Origin: Candidatus Protochlamydia phocaeensis
Lineage (GTDB): Bacteria > Chlamydiota > Chlamydiia > Chlamydiales > Parachlamydiaceae
NCBI RefSeq assembly: GCF_001545115.1
Contig: NZ_FCNU01000031.1
Coordinates: 62,001-126,000, forward strand
Direction: 5' to 3'
DNA: 64,000 bases
Shown here: positions 45,691-55,140 of the stretch, one piece after another
Position numbering within the stretch: position 1 is the stretch's first letter
Layout of the letters: the number at the start of each line of letters is the position of its first letter
Translations under genes and position numbers: made by a program
Notes under the pieces: model-generated
Told to the model about the DNA's origin: nothing
The model's database searches: none
What the model saw: only the letters and a program-made list of their open reading frames with translations

Positions 45691-46266
45691 ATGCTCGCTA
45701 AGCAGCTTCTACTTTCCTTTACTTTTCTTTGCCTGCTCATTTGCGGACAAGTATCGGGATCGGACACGCCCCATTTAGACACTGTCGCCCATGTCGACTT
45801 ACATCGTTATATGGGCACATGGTATGAAATTGCCCGCTTGCGTGATCCTTGGAAATGGGCATGCGCGCACAATACCCTGTCTATTTATACCTTAAAAGCA
45901 GATGGGTCCATTCACATTGTCACTCAATGCCAAACAGGCAATAGTCCTCATGAAGTAGAAAGAGCGGAAGGATCGGCTGTCGTGATGGATCAAGCGTCGA
46001 ATGCTAAACTAAAGCTGATTTTTCCTCCTTTTCAGCGTTTTAACTGGGTATTTAGCGGAGAGTATTGGATCATTCAACTGGCCGATGATTACAGCTATGC
46101 TGTCGTAAGCGAACCGACTCAGACCCACGTGGTCATTTTGAGCCGCACTCCCTTTCTATCAGAAGATGTCTACCAGAACATCTTAGACAAATTGGTTTTG
46201 CAAATGCCTAATCTCAATATTCTGAATTTATTGAAAACCCAGCAAGATCCCCTGGATTCTAGATAG
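45691..46266 (+). CDS. Bacterial lipocalin (Blc-like)
   Basis: The 191-residue protein has a signal peptide (about residues 1-23). Lipocalin motifs follow: YMGTWYEIARL near residue 45 (Gly-x-Trp), a barrel with TLKADGSIHI, LIFPPF and WVFSGEYWII, and the Arg in ILSRTPFL. A Cys in LLICG could be a lipobox but Ile before Cys is unusual, so a soluble periplasmic form is as likely. Blc binds fatty acids or lysophospholipids at the outer membrane. Confidence 0.9.
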   Translation: MLAKQLLLSFTFLCLLICGQVSGSDTPHLDTVAHVDLHRYMGTWYEIARLRDPWKWACAHNTLSIYTLKADGSIHIVTQCQTGNSPHEVERAEGSAVVMDQASNAKLKLIFPPFQRFNWVFSGEYWIIQLADDYSYAVVSEPTQTHVVILSRTPFLSEDVYQNILDKLVLQMPNLNILNLLKTQQDPLDSR

Positions 46267-46377
46267 AGGACGCTGGCATGGGTGTAGGCGCAACAAATCA
46301 TTTTAAGCCATGCGAACGGACAGGCGGATAATCCTAAAATTTGTTATAAGGAAAATCGAATCGGAAGGAGGTGGAAG

Positions 46378-47052
46378 ATGTGCGGTCGCTTTTCACTTGC
46401 GATTGATGATATTGAAGATTTAGCCCTGCGCTTTCATGTCCCGCTTCCTGATACATCCGTTCAACCACGCTATAATATTGCTCCGGCCCAGCCTTTATTA
46501 ACTGTCGCGCATGTTCAAGGGAAAAGGCAGCTCATCCCCATGCTTTGGGGACTCGTTCCTCATTGGAATAAATCGGCCAAATCAAGCTACACCCTCATCA
46601 ATATTAGAAGCGAAAGCTTGACGGAAAAGCCTCTATTCAAGCGCTATTTCGAACACCAACGCTGCTTAGTCCCAGCCGATGGCTTCTTTGAATGGAAAAA
46701 AGCGGGAACAAAAAAAATTCCTTATCGAGCTATTGTTAAAAAAGAGCCTATTTTTGCTTTTGCCGGCCTATGGGATTTTATCACGCAACCAGATGGCAGC
46801 AAGGCCTATTGCTTCACTATTTTGACAACAGAAGCCAACGACTTGCTTCGCCCTATCCACGATCGTATGCCAGTTATATTGCTTCCCGATGAAGAAGATA
46901 AATGGCTGGATCCCTCCATTCAAGTGGGCGCTCATTTGCAGCCTTTATTGCATCCTTATCCAGCCAAGCGCATGGAAGTCTATGAAGTCTCTCCTAAGGT
47001 CAACTCCTGGAAGAACGACACTCCTGAGTGCATTGAACCCAAAGCGAATTAA
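46378..47052 (+). CDS. yedK: SOS response-associated peptidase / HMCES-like protein (YedK)
   Basis: Begins Met-Cys-Gly-Arg-Phe; after Met removal Cys2 forms the thiazolidine crosslink to abasic sites in single-stranded DNA. The other active residues are visible: PADGFFEWKK (Glu), NIRSES (Asn, Arg) and IHDRMPVIL (His). Length 224 is normal. GGAGGTGG-type ribosome site lies just before the ATG. Confidence 0.95.
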   Translation: MCGRFSLAIDDIEDLALRFHVPLPDTSVQPRYNIAPAQPLLTVAHVQGKRQLIPMLWGLVPHWNKSAKSSYTLINIRSESLTEKPLFKRYFEHQRCLVPADGFFEWKKAGTKKIPYRAIVKKEPIFAFAGLWDFITQPDGSKAYCFTILTTEANDLLRPIHDRMPVILLPDEEDKWLDPSIQVGAHLQPLLHPYPAKRMEVYEVSPKVNSWKNDTPECIEPKAN

Positions 47053-47206
47053 AAAGAAGGATGGCCTTTATCTGTCAGCATAGGTTGACGGCAATTTTGC
47101 AAAAAGCCCACATTTTCTCATCTGGCATTTCTTTCCAATCCCTCTCGTAGAATGCAAAGAAATCGTTTCTTTTAGCTTAAAGAGTATAGAGGAGGACTAG
47201 CCATCA

Positions 47207-47230
47207 TTGCCCGCTTCTTCAAGCGGGCAA
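47207..47230. repeat. GC-rich stem-loop between convergent genes
   Basis: TTGCCCGCTT and AAGCGGGCAA form a perfect 10-bp stem with a CTTC loop. It has no T run but probably ends transcription from yedK and/or the gene at 47247. Confidence 0.5.
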
Positions 47231-47246
47231 AATGGAAATAGTTGAA

Positions 47247-47993
47247 TTACATATTGTAGCGGTTGGGATCATTGCTTCTGGGAATATTATCAATCAGAAC
47301 ATTTACAAAATCTTTCCATCTCGCTTGTTGAATAGGCGGTAAAATCAATGCTGTAGAAATATTGACTTGCCCAGCAAAGTCTTGAATAAACTCAGGCTTA
47401 AGGTTCTGTTTAGACGCCTCTTCACTTAAGCTTCCTACAATGCCAGAAAAAAACTCATCGGCAATCCAAGACGTGCGGCCTCGAATCGCGTGTACGCCAG
47501 CCTTTAGCTCCTCATCGGTAAAAATCGTCATGAGAAAACGAAGAGGATGAACATGATCAATGCGCTCACCAGCTTTTTTTAAAGACGATTTTGCATTGGC
47601 TATACTGATTAAAGACTCTTTAGCAAGCGTATTGACGATATAAGCGATGTCTTTTTTCTCTTGCTTAGAGACTGGTTGAGAATAATTGCGTCCCGCCGAC
47701 TTCTTTCGGATTGTAATATCCGAATTTGATACAATAAAGGTCAGCGCGGTGGGTTCTTGATTTAACCCTGTGTAGCAGATAGGAAGAGCAACTTCCTCAT
47801 CCGATTCGACGCCCTCTTGAAAATAATTTCCTACGAATTGCATCACATCTTGAAAACGATCGGATGGGTCTATATAAACTTCCGTTGATTGCCCCGACGC
47901 ATCAATTAGCGTTAAGTTAGCGCTAAATCCAAAATGAGGAACGCTGCTGAAAATGGCAAGCGCTCCAAAAACAATATTGATCCACTTTGACAT
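47247..47993 (-). CDS. Unknown secreted protein
   Basis: The 248-residue protein has a signal peptide ending near FGFSA (residue 24). The mature part starts with a short beta-rich region (LTLIDASGQSTEVYIDPSDRF), followed by a mostly helical domain with KKDIAYIVNTLAKESL and LRFLMTIFTDEEL. I recognise no family. AAAGGAG precedes the ATG. It follows the beta-barrel-like gene by 56 bases on the same strand and may be co-transcribed, which suggests an envelope role. Confidence 0.75.
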   Translation of the reverse strand: MSKWINIVFGALAIFSSVPHFGFSANLTLIDASGQSTEVYIDPSDRFQDVMQFVGNYFQEGVESDEEVALPICYTGLNQEPTALTFIVSNSDITIRKKSAGRNYSQPVSKQEKKDIAYIVNTLAKESLISIANAKSSLKKAGERIDHVHPLRFLMTIFTDEELKAGVHAIRGRTSWIADEFFSGIVGSLSEEASKQNLKPEFIQDFAGQVNISTALILPPIQQARWKDFVNVLIDNIPRSNDPNRYNM

Positions 47994-48049
47994 AAATATT
48001 TATCTCCTTTATAGCTCTCATCGACTCAATTCTTTTCTGCCTTCTTCCT

Positions 48050-48838
48050 TTAGAAGAAATAGAGGAACTTAAGAGTAACTCCATACAACTTGAACTTTGT
48101 TTCCAGAAAATCAAAAGGAAAATTTGGACGATGCCCATACTGGCGATATTCATAAAAAGGAACCAAGCTGATTCCTAGTTCTTTTCCCCAGTAACATCTT
48201 TCATAAGTAAAAGGGAGCTCAATCCGATAGTGGATTTTTTCCTCATAATTTTGAGTAACATCATCAAATTTAGGATCATTGGACACCTCATTCTTGCCCT
48301 CTAAAATGATTCTTGCCTTAAAGTTAACCCCCATGGAGAAATAAGGTCCAAACTGTACGGAAGACAGGAATCCGACAGGAATATAAGAAAACCGATTATG
48401 AAAATGAATCTGCATGTCAGACGGATGCTTATAGTTATTCTTCTCCCAAAAATACCCAATCCCAATAAATGGCGTTAAAGAGGGTCTCCAGTCACATTTT
48501 GCTTGGAAAGTATAGCCCACCCTCTCTTCTAAATTGATATCTGTTAGATTAGATTTTAAGTGCTGCCCATCTAACTTGCCTTTCAATGACCCTGTCGCAT
48601 ATAGTCCATCTAAGCCCCAATAGACTTTATATCTTTTGACTCGTTCATAGCCCACTCGTACGCCATAAAGATAGCCATGCTGTGCAGCGCCTCCTTCTTT
48701 TGTTCTTTTTACATGGTAAATTTCCGGTCCGACAAAGACCTGGTTTCCTCCAGTCATCCATAAGAAGCTGGCTTGAAGGGGACAACTTCCTAGCAAAACA
48801 CCCACATAAATCAAGCAAGAGAGCCAAAATCCTTTCAT
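48050..48838 (-). CDS. Putative outer membrane beta-barrel protein
   Basis: A signal peptide (about 1-23) precedes a 240-residue chain of alternating hydrophobic and polar strands rich in Tyr, Phe and Gly: GYLYGVRVGYERV, YWGLDGLYATGSL, PFIGIGYFWEK, YFSMGVNFKARI and a last strand KLYGVTLKFLYFF that ends in Phe, the usual outer-membrane insertion signal. The size fits an 8-12 strand barrel. No known porin family is recognised. Confidence 0.75.
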   Translation of the reverse strand: MKGFWLSCLIYVGVLLGSCPLQASFLWMTGGNQVFVGPEIYHVKRTKEGGAAQHGYLYGVRVGYERVKRYKVYWGLDGLYATGSLKGKLDGQHLKSNLTDINLEERVGYTFQAKCDWRPSLTPFIGIGYFWEKNNYKHPSDMQIHFHNRFSYIPVGFLSSVQFGPYFSMGVNFKARIILEGKNEVSNDPKFDDVTQNYEEKIHYRIELPFTYERCYWGKELGISLVPFYEYRQYGHRPNFPFDFLETKFKLYGVTLKFLYFF

Positions 48839-49327
48839 AAATGTCAGCCATGTTTAAGTTCGTTCTAATAAGTATTCTTACGAAGTCATTTTCATCTGAT
48901 TTACAATCTGCTATAAATTCCAACTCAGACCATCTAAAATTCGATTTGTTAGCCAAGATATTGCAGTTTTGACAAGAGATTATTAATTGTCAATCAACTA
49001 TTTGAGAAAGAAATTCGAGAAATTGGAAAGAGGCATTCCCCTTATTTTAGCCATCCCCCTTCTCTTCCTCACCGCTAACAGCTAGGATTAATGGAGGAAT
49101 AAGCAAAAACACAGAAATGGATACATTTTATTCATTCAATTCTTAAGATAGCGTATTTTAAAACCAATAACTTGAGCATCGAGCTTTTGCCCTTGCACCT
49201 CTGCCAAAGCCTGGAATAGGAATAAAAAGGCAAGTCAGAGAGAGCGTTCGCATCAGTCCGAAAGACAGAAAAACGCAACGCTCAGGTTAATAATTATTAA
49301 CAAAAAATTTTCCAAGAGAAACACAAT
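48839..49327. other. Intergenic region
   Basis: 489 bases. No gene, tRNA or strong hairpin seen. Contains the 5' regions of the divergent barrel gene and the gene at 49328. Confidence 0.4.
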
Positions 49328-49729
49328 ATGAGCCCCTCTTCTTCCCTGCAAAGCCTCAATAATCAATTTTGTTCCTGTGATAATTTTTCCCATTTTATTT
49401 TGCATTGGACGCCCAGAGCTGTTGTGGCTGGCGTAGCTGGATTGTACAGCTTAGGATTTGCTTATGATATTGGGCTCATGGCAGCAATCGACAGAATTGC
49501 TATTCGCATTTTACGCTATTTTGTTGGATATATAGGCGTAGGGGCTGCCATGCCCACCGTCCAATGGTATTCAGCTTGGGCTGTGCGCCTTTCAGCAGCT
49601 TTATTGGCAGGGATAATTTATGATCTATGCGAGCGCATTATCAGATATGCGATTCGACATTTCTTTCCCGTCACCCCTCCTAGTCCTATTCCCATTCGAA
49701 TGGAGGAAAGGTTTAACGAAAGAATCTAG
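49328..49729 (+). CDS. Small hydrophobic protein, Inc-like
   Basis: A 133-residue protein with a polar N-terminus, hydrophobic segments at about 30-53 and 62-77, and a further one at about 84-100, and a basic Pro-rich C-terminus. The lack of a signal peptide and the paired hydrophobic segments resemble inclusion membrane proteins, but it does not share the motifs of the array at 13794-15773. Hypothetical. Confidence 0.55.
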   Translation: MSPSSSLQSLNNQFCSCDNFSHFILHWTPRAVVAGVAGLYSLGFAYDIGLMAAIDRIAIRILRYFVGYIGVGAAMPTVQWYSAWAVRLSAALLAGIIYDLCERIIRYAIRHFFPVTPPSPIPIRMEERFNERI

Positions 49730-50129
49730 GAAAATATCTATCCTCAGATAAGGAATAAGAAGAGAAAGGTCCTGACTGAGAAACAATCTTGAATATAGGC
49801 ATTATGAATTTCGCTTCCCCTCTTAGAACCTCTGTTAGCCGACCATCCGCTAATTCCTATCCGATGGCCTCTGCTCTCAATTTTGATTGTCAAATAAATG
49901 ACAGGAAACTCCATAGCCGCAAGCAATTAACGGCTTGTTTTTTTGAATAGAGCAAGCAGGAGGCATTACCAGCCGAGGCTGAAAAGCCTCGCCACTCTCC
50001 ATAAATTCTACATGCCTCATTTTCTTTAATCTCTAGAGCATGCCGTCTACTAACCGATGCATCCCTATTCGAATTATTTTCAAAGAAATTGGCACGAATT
50101 TTGCTAAATTAGATGTGTAGCGTTGCTGG
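49730..50129. other. Intergenic region with small hairpin
   Basis: About 400 bases without a supported gene. CGAGGC-TGAAAA-GCCTCG forms a hairpin at about 49974-49991. A 48-codon + strand frame at 49804-49950 has no similarity or ribosome site that I would trust. Confidence 0.35.
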
Positions 50130-50166
50130 AAAAAAAAGACAGGTAGAGAGAGAGCCCTACCTGTCT
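50130..50166 (-). terminator. Terminator of the Cys-rich repeat protein gene
   Basis: AGACAGGTAG and CTACCTGTCT form a 10-bp stem, 12 bases beyond the stop codon, followed on the - strand by eight T. Confidence 0.85.
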
Positions 50167-50177
50167 AAAAATTGATC

Positions 50178-50738
50178 TTAGCGTGTTTCTACGCAAGAAT
50201 CTTGTGTACATGTTGGTTGGCATGTATGCTTGTAGTAGTACTTTGGTACCCATTTGCAGCAACGCTCACATGTATACTTAGGCACATAGTGGCATTGGCA
50301 AGTATAGTAGTACTGAGGAACTTGACGGCAGCATGTTTTTGAGTAGTACTGGGGAACATAACGGCAGCAGCACTTTTCATAGTACTGAGGAACATAACGG
50401 CAGCACTTCTTATAGCAGTACTTTGGTTCATAGTGGCAGTGCCACTTGTTATAGTATTGAGGGCAATACTTGCAATATAAGCAGTAGCAGTCGTTTAGAG
50501 GCTTTTCACATGGTTGTGCGCATGGTTGCTCGCATGGTTGGCCACAATTTCCATCATAGCCGCCGCCGTAGCCACCACCTGCATACTCACCACCACCATA
50601 GCCGCCGCCGTAGCCGCCGCCTGCATACTCACCACCATATTCTGGTCCACCGTAGCCACCTTCATATGGCTGGGCAAATCCATAAGAAGTCACAAAACAA
50701 CACAATATGAGAGAAAAGAATAAACACATCTTTCTCAT
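50178..50738 (-). CDS. Secreted Gly/Tyr- and Cys-rich repeat protein
   Basis: A signal peptide (about 1-22) is followed by a Gly-Tyr-rich low-complexity region (about 25-62), a QPCEQPCAQPC segment, and seven exact 12-residue repeats at residues 88-171 with consensus x-C-[RKH]-Y-V-P-[QK]-Y-Y-x-x-x; position 2 is always Cys and position 6 always Pro. The mature chain has 25 Cys. Chlamydiae stabilise their envelope with disulfide-linked Cys-rich proteins (OmcA/OmcB), so a structural or surface role is likely, but this sequence is not one of those. AAAGGAGG gives a perfect ribosome site, suggesting high expression. Confidence 0.85.
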   Translation of the reverse strand: MRKMCLFFSLILCCFVTSYGFAQPYEGGYGGPEYGGEYAGGGYGGGYGGGEYAGGGYGGGYDGNCGQPCEQPCAQPCEKPLNDCYCLYCKYCPQYYNKWHCHYEPKYCYKKCCRYVPQYYEKCCCRYVPQYYSKTCCRQVPQYYYTCQCHYVPKYTCERCCKWVPKYYYKHTCQPTCTQDSCVETR

Positions 50739-51282
50739 AACAACCTCCTTTCAGTGCGGTTTGGATCAAACTTTGATAGAGGCCATCGCTAATGGTCAGA
50801 ATAGAAAGCCAATATGGCCGCTATCGTAAGGATCATTATTTTTCACATTGGATTAGCAAACCCAACCCATGCTTAAAAAAATTCCTTTAACTTTAATCTG
50901 AATTTTTTTTGAATTTTTATCAAAAAAAATCTTTACTTTATGATCAAAAACTGCAAATAGACGAGATAATTCTACAGTCAATTCCCGCTAAATAAAATTC
51001 GTCCTTTCATCCTAAAGCAAATTCCCGCCCCTACAAAAACACTCATCCATTTTTTCATAATCAATTAAAAATCAATGAATTGAATAATAAAATAGTATCC
51101 TTCAAGCATTGAAATAAGAATTTCAAAAACCGCAAACTATTTATTTTTAGGAATTTAAATCCATTAAAAAATCTACCGATTCACCAAAGTTACTATTTTT
51201 CCCAAATAAAAAATGGACTTTGACCCAATCTTTCCTTCCTTTTAAAGAGGAATTAGCCCCACTGATAACCTAGGGTATATTC
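50739..51282. other. AT-rich intergenic region
   Basis: 544 bases upstream of the Cys-rich gene. Long A/T tracts around 50890-50940 and 51060-51180; no gene recognised. A promoter for the Cys-rich gene should be here but no consensus stands out. Confidence 0.4.
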
Positions 51283-52155
51283 TTAGGGCAGTCCCTTATT
51301 ACAGGAATTTAAAAACTCGCCAAGAATTTCATTAACACGTTTAGGCTGTTCTTCTTGAGGAATATGCCCTGCCTGAGCGATAAGCTGCGATTGGGCATAT
51401 GGAAAATCTTCTCCGAAGCGGTGAAAATGCGAAAGTGGAATAAAAGCATCATCTTTTCCCCATATAACAAGAAGTGGCTGGACAACAAGGGAAAACCTGC
51501 GATAGAGCTGCATCATGGTTTGGAAGTCAAAATGTTTGATCATTTCAATCAGGGCTTCTTTTCCCCCCTTGAGATGAAAGGGAAGCAAGTAGGCTTGTAC
51601 TTGCTCTTGAGTAATATGAGAAGGATCAGAGACGATTTGCCGTAAGAATAAGCGGATGGCGGTCTCATTAATAAAAGGAAAGAGGAGCTTTCCTCCTATT
51701 TTTCCAACATGGGCTATAAAAGGCATATTGAACGGATAGGCGACTGCATCGAGCAAAGTTAATGAACAGACCATTTGAGGATAGTTTGCTGCCAGGGCTA
51801 AGGCTAGACTGCCCCCCATTGAATTGCCGATAGCATGGACTTTAGAAATCCCTTGCGCCTGCATAAAGGATTTGATCAATTCCAAAAAGTGCTTAAATTG
51901 ATAAGAAATCGCAGGTTTATCGCTTAGCCCATGGCCCATGTAATCCAAAGCCCAGACATGATAGCCTTCGGCAGCTAAAAATGGAATTTGATATCTCCAT
52001 GTATAAGTATGGGAAGCAAAGCCATGAAGGAGAAGGATATGCTTCTCACCTTCGCCTTGTTCGATATAATGAATGGCTTGTTTGCCAAAAGAAGCTGGCC
52101 ACTCCCAAAAAGAGCGTCCTTTACGCAAAAGTTTCTCTTCAAAAGAATTCAGCAT
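51283..52155 (-). CDS. Alpha/beta hydrolase
   Basis: ATG 52155 is preferred over a TTG 18 bases upstream (290 residues). The fold shows the oxyanion HGFASHTYTW, nucleophile Ser in AIGNSMGGSLAL, Asp in VIWGKDDAFIP and His in AGHIPQEEQP. Sequences of this type include esterases, epoxide hydrolases and C-C hydrolases; the substrate is not clear. Confidence 0.9.
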   Translation of the reverse strand: MLNSFEEKLLRKGRSFWEWPASFGKQAIHYIEQGEGEKHILLLHGFASHTYTWRYQIPFLAAEGYHVWALDYMGHGLSDKPAISYQFKHFLELIKSFMQAQGISKVHAIGNSMGGSLALALAANYPQMVCSLTLLDAVAYPFNMPFIAHVGKIGGKLLFPFINETAIRLFLRQIVSDPSHITQEQVQAYLLPFHLKGGKEALIEMIKHFDFQTMMQLYRRFSLVVQPLLVIWGKDDAFIPLSHFHRFGEDFPYAQSQLIAQAGHIPQEEQPKRVNEILGEFLNSCNKGLP

Positions 52156-52261
52156 AAACCAGGGTATTTGCAATTTTTTAATTTACTCATATATAAAGCT
52201 AGATAATGCTTCAGCTTGCCTATATTTTTAAATTATTCTTTTATGCTTGTTTTAAGTTTTT

Positions 52262-53167
52262 ATGCGAAAAATCCCTAGCCTGTTTTGTCCATTCTTCAGT
52301 TTATGGCTCCTTGTTTCCTCTCTTTTTTCTCTTCATTCAGCTTTTCTGTTCGCTCAAATAGACCCTTCGCAACCCTCTGATTGGAGCCTGCAAAGAACAG
52401 GCATTCCGCAAGGCCGGCTGGCGCGTTATCAAATAAAAAGCCGGTTCTTAAAAAATAAACGGGACATCTGGGTCTATACGCCTGCTGCTTATTCTCCTCA
52501 AGAACGCACTTATCCTTTGCTGATTGTTTTTGATGGCCAAGCTTATGTAAGCGATCTGATTCCTACCCCCACCATTTTAGACAATTTAATTGCGAATAAA
52601 GCCGTTCCCTCTCTTATCGCTGTCTTCGTGAGCAGTATTGATCAACCTTCCCGCAATCGCGAATTGCCTTGCCATGCCCCTTTTGCAGCCTTTTTAGCTA
52701 AAGAATTACTGCCTTGGGTAAAAAAAAACTATGCAGTCACTGATCGGTCAGCTGAAATGATTCTAGCAGGGTCCAGCTATGGCGGGCTTGCTGCAGCTTA
52801 TGCAGCTGTCAACTATCCTCATTTATTTGGAAATGTCCTTTCGCAATCGGGAGCCTTCTATTGGACAATCAAGGACACAAAAGAGCCCTGGCTTGTCCAG
52901 CAATTAACCGCCAACCCGCGTCTTCCCATTCGCTTTTATATGGATGTCGGCAATCGAGAAACCGGTATGGACAAAGATGGAATAAGCATGGTTTCTATTA
53001 ATCGCCGCATACGCGATCTCTTGCAAGAGCGCGGATATTCTGTTTCATACGCAGAATTTGAAGGAGGGCATGAGTACGAATGCTGGCGGCAGACCTTGCC
53101 CAAAGGCCTGATCGCTCTTACGCGCCTTTTCTCGCGATCTTTAAACGATGGAAGGGAGAAAAATTAA
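52262..53167 (+). CDS. Secreted esterase of the Fes/esterase D family
   Basis: A signal peptide (about 1-31) precedes a 270-residue alpha/beta hydrolase of the enterochelin-esterase-like family. Visible features are RDIWVYTPAAYSP, YPLLIVFDGQAY, the nucleophile motif AGSSYGGLAAAYAA (Ser near 173), and the C-terminal His in EFEGGHEYECWRQ. The family includes trilactone esterases, mycolyl transferases and feruloyl esterases; no siderophore genes are near. Followed 79 bases later by the LMF1-like gene. Confidence 0.88.
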   Translation: MRKIPSLFCPFFSLWLLVSSLFSLHSAFLFAQIDPSQPSDWSLQRTGIPQGRLARYQIKSRFLKNKRDIWVYTPAAYSPQERTYPLLIVFDGQAYVSDLIPTPTILDNLIANKAVPSLIAVFVSSIDQPSRNRELPCHAPFAAFLAKELLPWVKKNYAVTDRSAEMILAGSSYGGLAAAYAAVNYPHLFGNVLSQSGAFYWTIKDTKEPWLVQQLTANPRLPIRFYMDVGNRETGMDKDGISMVSINRRIRDLLQERGYSVSYAEFEGGHEYECWRQTLPKGLIALTRLFSRSLNDGREKN

Positions 53168-53246
53168 TCCGCTTACGCTTTGCCGATTGAAGGCTTGTCA
53201 AAAATCTTAAAACATTTTTTGATGGCAATAAAATCATTTAAGGGAC

Positions 53247-54665
53247 ATGCGCATGCTTGATCCATCATCCTATACTATCATTTCATCCCTATTTCCCCGC
53301 CTGCTTGGTTTTGTTTATTTTTGGGCCATTGGCGCTTTTTTCTTTCAGATTAAAGGATTGATTGGAAGCCAGGGGATTCTGCCTATCTCAGACTACCTAA
53401 AGCTCTTAAAAATGCATTATGGTAAACGCGCCTATCTTTATGCCCCTTCGCTTTTTTGGATTAAGTGGAGCGATCGAGCGTTGGTGGGATTAGTCGTAAG
53501 CGGCATCCTTGTGTCCATTTGTTTAATGTGGGGATTTTATCCCTCTTTATGCCTTGTCTTGCTTTATTGCTTGTATCTTTCTATTGTCTCTGTGGGACAA
53601 GATTTCTTAAGTTTTGGCTGGGAAGGATTTTTGCTTGAGACAACGTGTTATGCCTTTCTCATAAGCTTGACCCCCGTTCCAAACTTAATGGCATGGATTT
53701 GCATTAATCTTCTTTTATTCCGCTTTCACGTGCAAGCCGGAGCAGTTAAAATTCAAAGCCGGGACGTCAACTGGAGAAACCATACGGCCATTGCTTATCA
53801 TTACCAGACACAGCCGCTTCCCAATACGCAAGCCTGGTATTTTCATAAGCTCCCTTTGAAATTCCATCAATTGTCGACGATCCTGATGTTCATTATCGAG
53901 CTAATCATTCCCTTTGGCATATTTTTAACCGATACCATTCGCCTAGGAGTCTTTATTGCCCTTTTTGGACTCCAATACGCCATTTGGTTTACGGGCAATT
54001 TATCTTTTTTAAATTACTTGACGGCAATCCTTTCCACCATTCTGCTTAGCAATGCTGTTCTTTCTTCTTTTTTCGCTCTACCCCCTCAATCTCCTCCTCC
54101 CCTTTACCTTGATATTTCCATTACTATTATTAGCCTCTTCTTTATTACTTTGCAGCTCATGCGCTTATGGCATCACTTTTACCGCAACCGCCAGATCGGG
54201 CGCTGGCTTAACTGGTTTTCTTCCTTTCATTTGGTCAATCCTTACGGCATCTTTGCCGTGATGACCACGGAACGCATTGAAATTATCATAGAAGGAAGTG
54301 AAGACATGCATGAGTGGAAAGAATATCTGTTCTACTATAAGCCATCCGAGATTACACGCAGACCAAGAAGAATTTCGCCTTATCAGCCACGCCTAGATTG
54401 GCAGGCATGGTTCCTGCCTTTTTCGGACTTTAGGGATGAGAGATGGTTCCAACACCTGCTTTTTCATTTGCTTAAAGGAACTCCAGATGTCCTAAAGCTT
54501 CTGCGCAACAATCCGTTTCCCGATAAACCACCTAAATATGTCCGTGCTCTCATGTACGACTATACGTTCAGTAGTTTTAAAGAGAAAAAAGAAAAGGGAT
54601 GGTGGTGGAAGCGGACCTTAGTTGGCGCCTACAGCCCCATCATTTCCCTCAAGCAAGGCCACTAA
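53247..54665 (+). CDS. Lipase maturation factor family (LMF1-like) membrane protein
   Basis: The 472-residue protein has about eight membrane helices and the family blocks GSQGILPISDYL (about 40-51), SVGQDFLSFGWEGFLLETTCYAFLI, the LLLFRFHVQAGAVKIQSRDVNWRN block, and a soluble C-terminal half with WKEYLFYYKPSEI and PYQPRLDWQAWF. In animals LMF1 is needed for folding of lipases in the ER; bacterial members are uncharacterised. It follows a secreted esterase and precedes a periplasmic thioredoxin gene, so a role in folding a secreted hydrolase is an attractive inference. Confidence 0.88.
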   Translation: MRMLDPSSYTIISSLFPRLLGFVYFWAIGAFFFQIKGLIGSQGILPISDYLKLLKMHYGKRAYLYAPSLFWIKWSDRALVGLVVSGILVSICLMWGFYPSLCLVLLYCLYLSIVSVGQDFLSFGWEGFLLETTCYAFLISLTPVPNLMAWICINLLLFRFHVQAGAVKIQSRDVNWRNHTAIAYHYQTQPLPNTQAWYFHKLPLKFHQLSTILMFIIELIIPFGIFLTDTIRLGVFIALFGLQYAIWFTGNLSFLNYLTAILSTILLSNAVLSSFFALPPQSPPPLYLDISITIISLFFITLQLMRLWHHFYRNRQIGRWLNWFSSFHLVNPYGIFAVMTTERIEIIIEGSEDMHEWKEYLFYYKPSEITRRPRRISPYQPRLDWQAWFLPFSDFRDERWFQHLLFHLLKGTPDVLKLLRNNPFPDKPPKYVRALMYDYTFSSFKEKKEKGWWWKRTLVGAYSPIISLKQGH

Positions 54666-55136
54666 TTAATTCAATACGCCTGGTGAATTAATACTGTCTA
54701 AGAAAGCCTGGATATAGCCTTCCAGTTCTTCTTGCTGAACTAAACCTTTTAAGCTGAATAGCACTTCTCCTTGATAAAAGAATAATAATGTAGGAAGGCA
54801 CCTGACATTATATTCATCTGCCAATTCCGATTGCCAATCATAATTAACTTTGGCAAATTTAACCGTCGGACTAAAGGTCTGAGAAACAGACTCAAAAATA
54901 GGCTTCAGGCATTGGCAAGGATAGCACCAGTCCGCATACACATCAACCACAACCGGTTGCTCAGATTCTAAAACTTCGCTAGCAAAATTGCTGCTATTTA
55001 ACTCAACAATGCTTTCCCGTTCCATATTTAATGGCTGCGTCTCCTGGCTAAATCCTTCTCCTCCAGCCATTAAGGGAAGGCCTTTTAAGCCCACCAGGCC
55101 TATCACTGTAAAAACGGATAAGATATGCTTTTTCAT
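54666..55136 (-). CDS. Exported thioredoxin-like protein
   Basis: ATG 55136 follows AGGAG by seven bases (156 residues); the longer frame would overlap the pseudogene upstream. A signal-like hydrophobic N-terminus (about 1-23) is followed by a thioredoxin fold with VVVDVYADWCYPCQCLKPIFE; the active site is Cys-Tyr-Pro-Cys instead of Cys-Gly-Pro-Cys, with a third Cys just after. The cis-Pro is in CLPTLLFF. Likely a periplasmic disulfide exchange protein, which would fit with the Cys-rich secreted proteins of this lineage. Confidence 0.9.
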   Translation of the reverse strand: MKKHILSVFTVIGLVGLKGLPLMAGGEGFSQETQPLNMERESIVELNSSNFASEVLESEQPVVVDVYADWCYPCQCLKPIFESVSQTFSPTVKFAKVNYDWQSELADEYNVRCLPTLLFFYQGEVLFSLKGLVQQEELEGYIQAFLDSINSPGVLN

Positions 55137-55140
55137 TCGT

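Noticed and set aside
49804-49950. 48-codon frame on + strand
   Set aside because: No ribosome site, homology or context; probably chance.
50333-50710. Open frames opposite the Cys-rich repeat gene
   Set aside because: Shadows produced by the repeated codon pattern of the real gene on the - strand.
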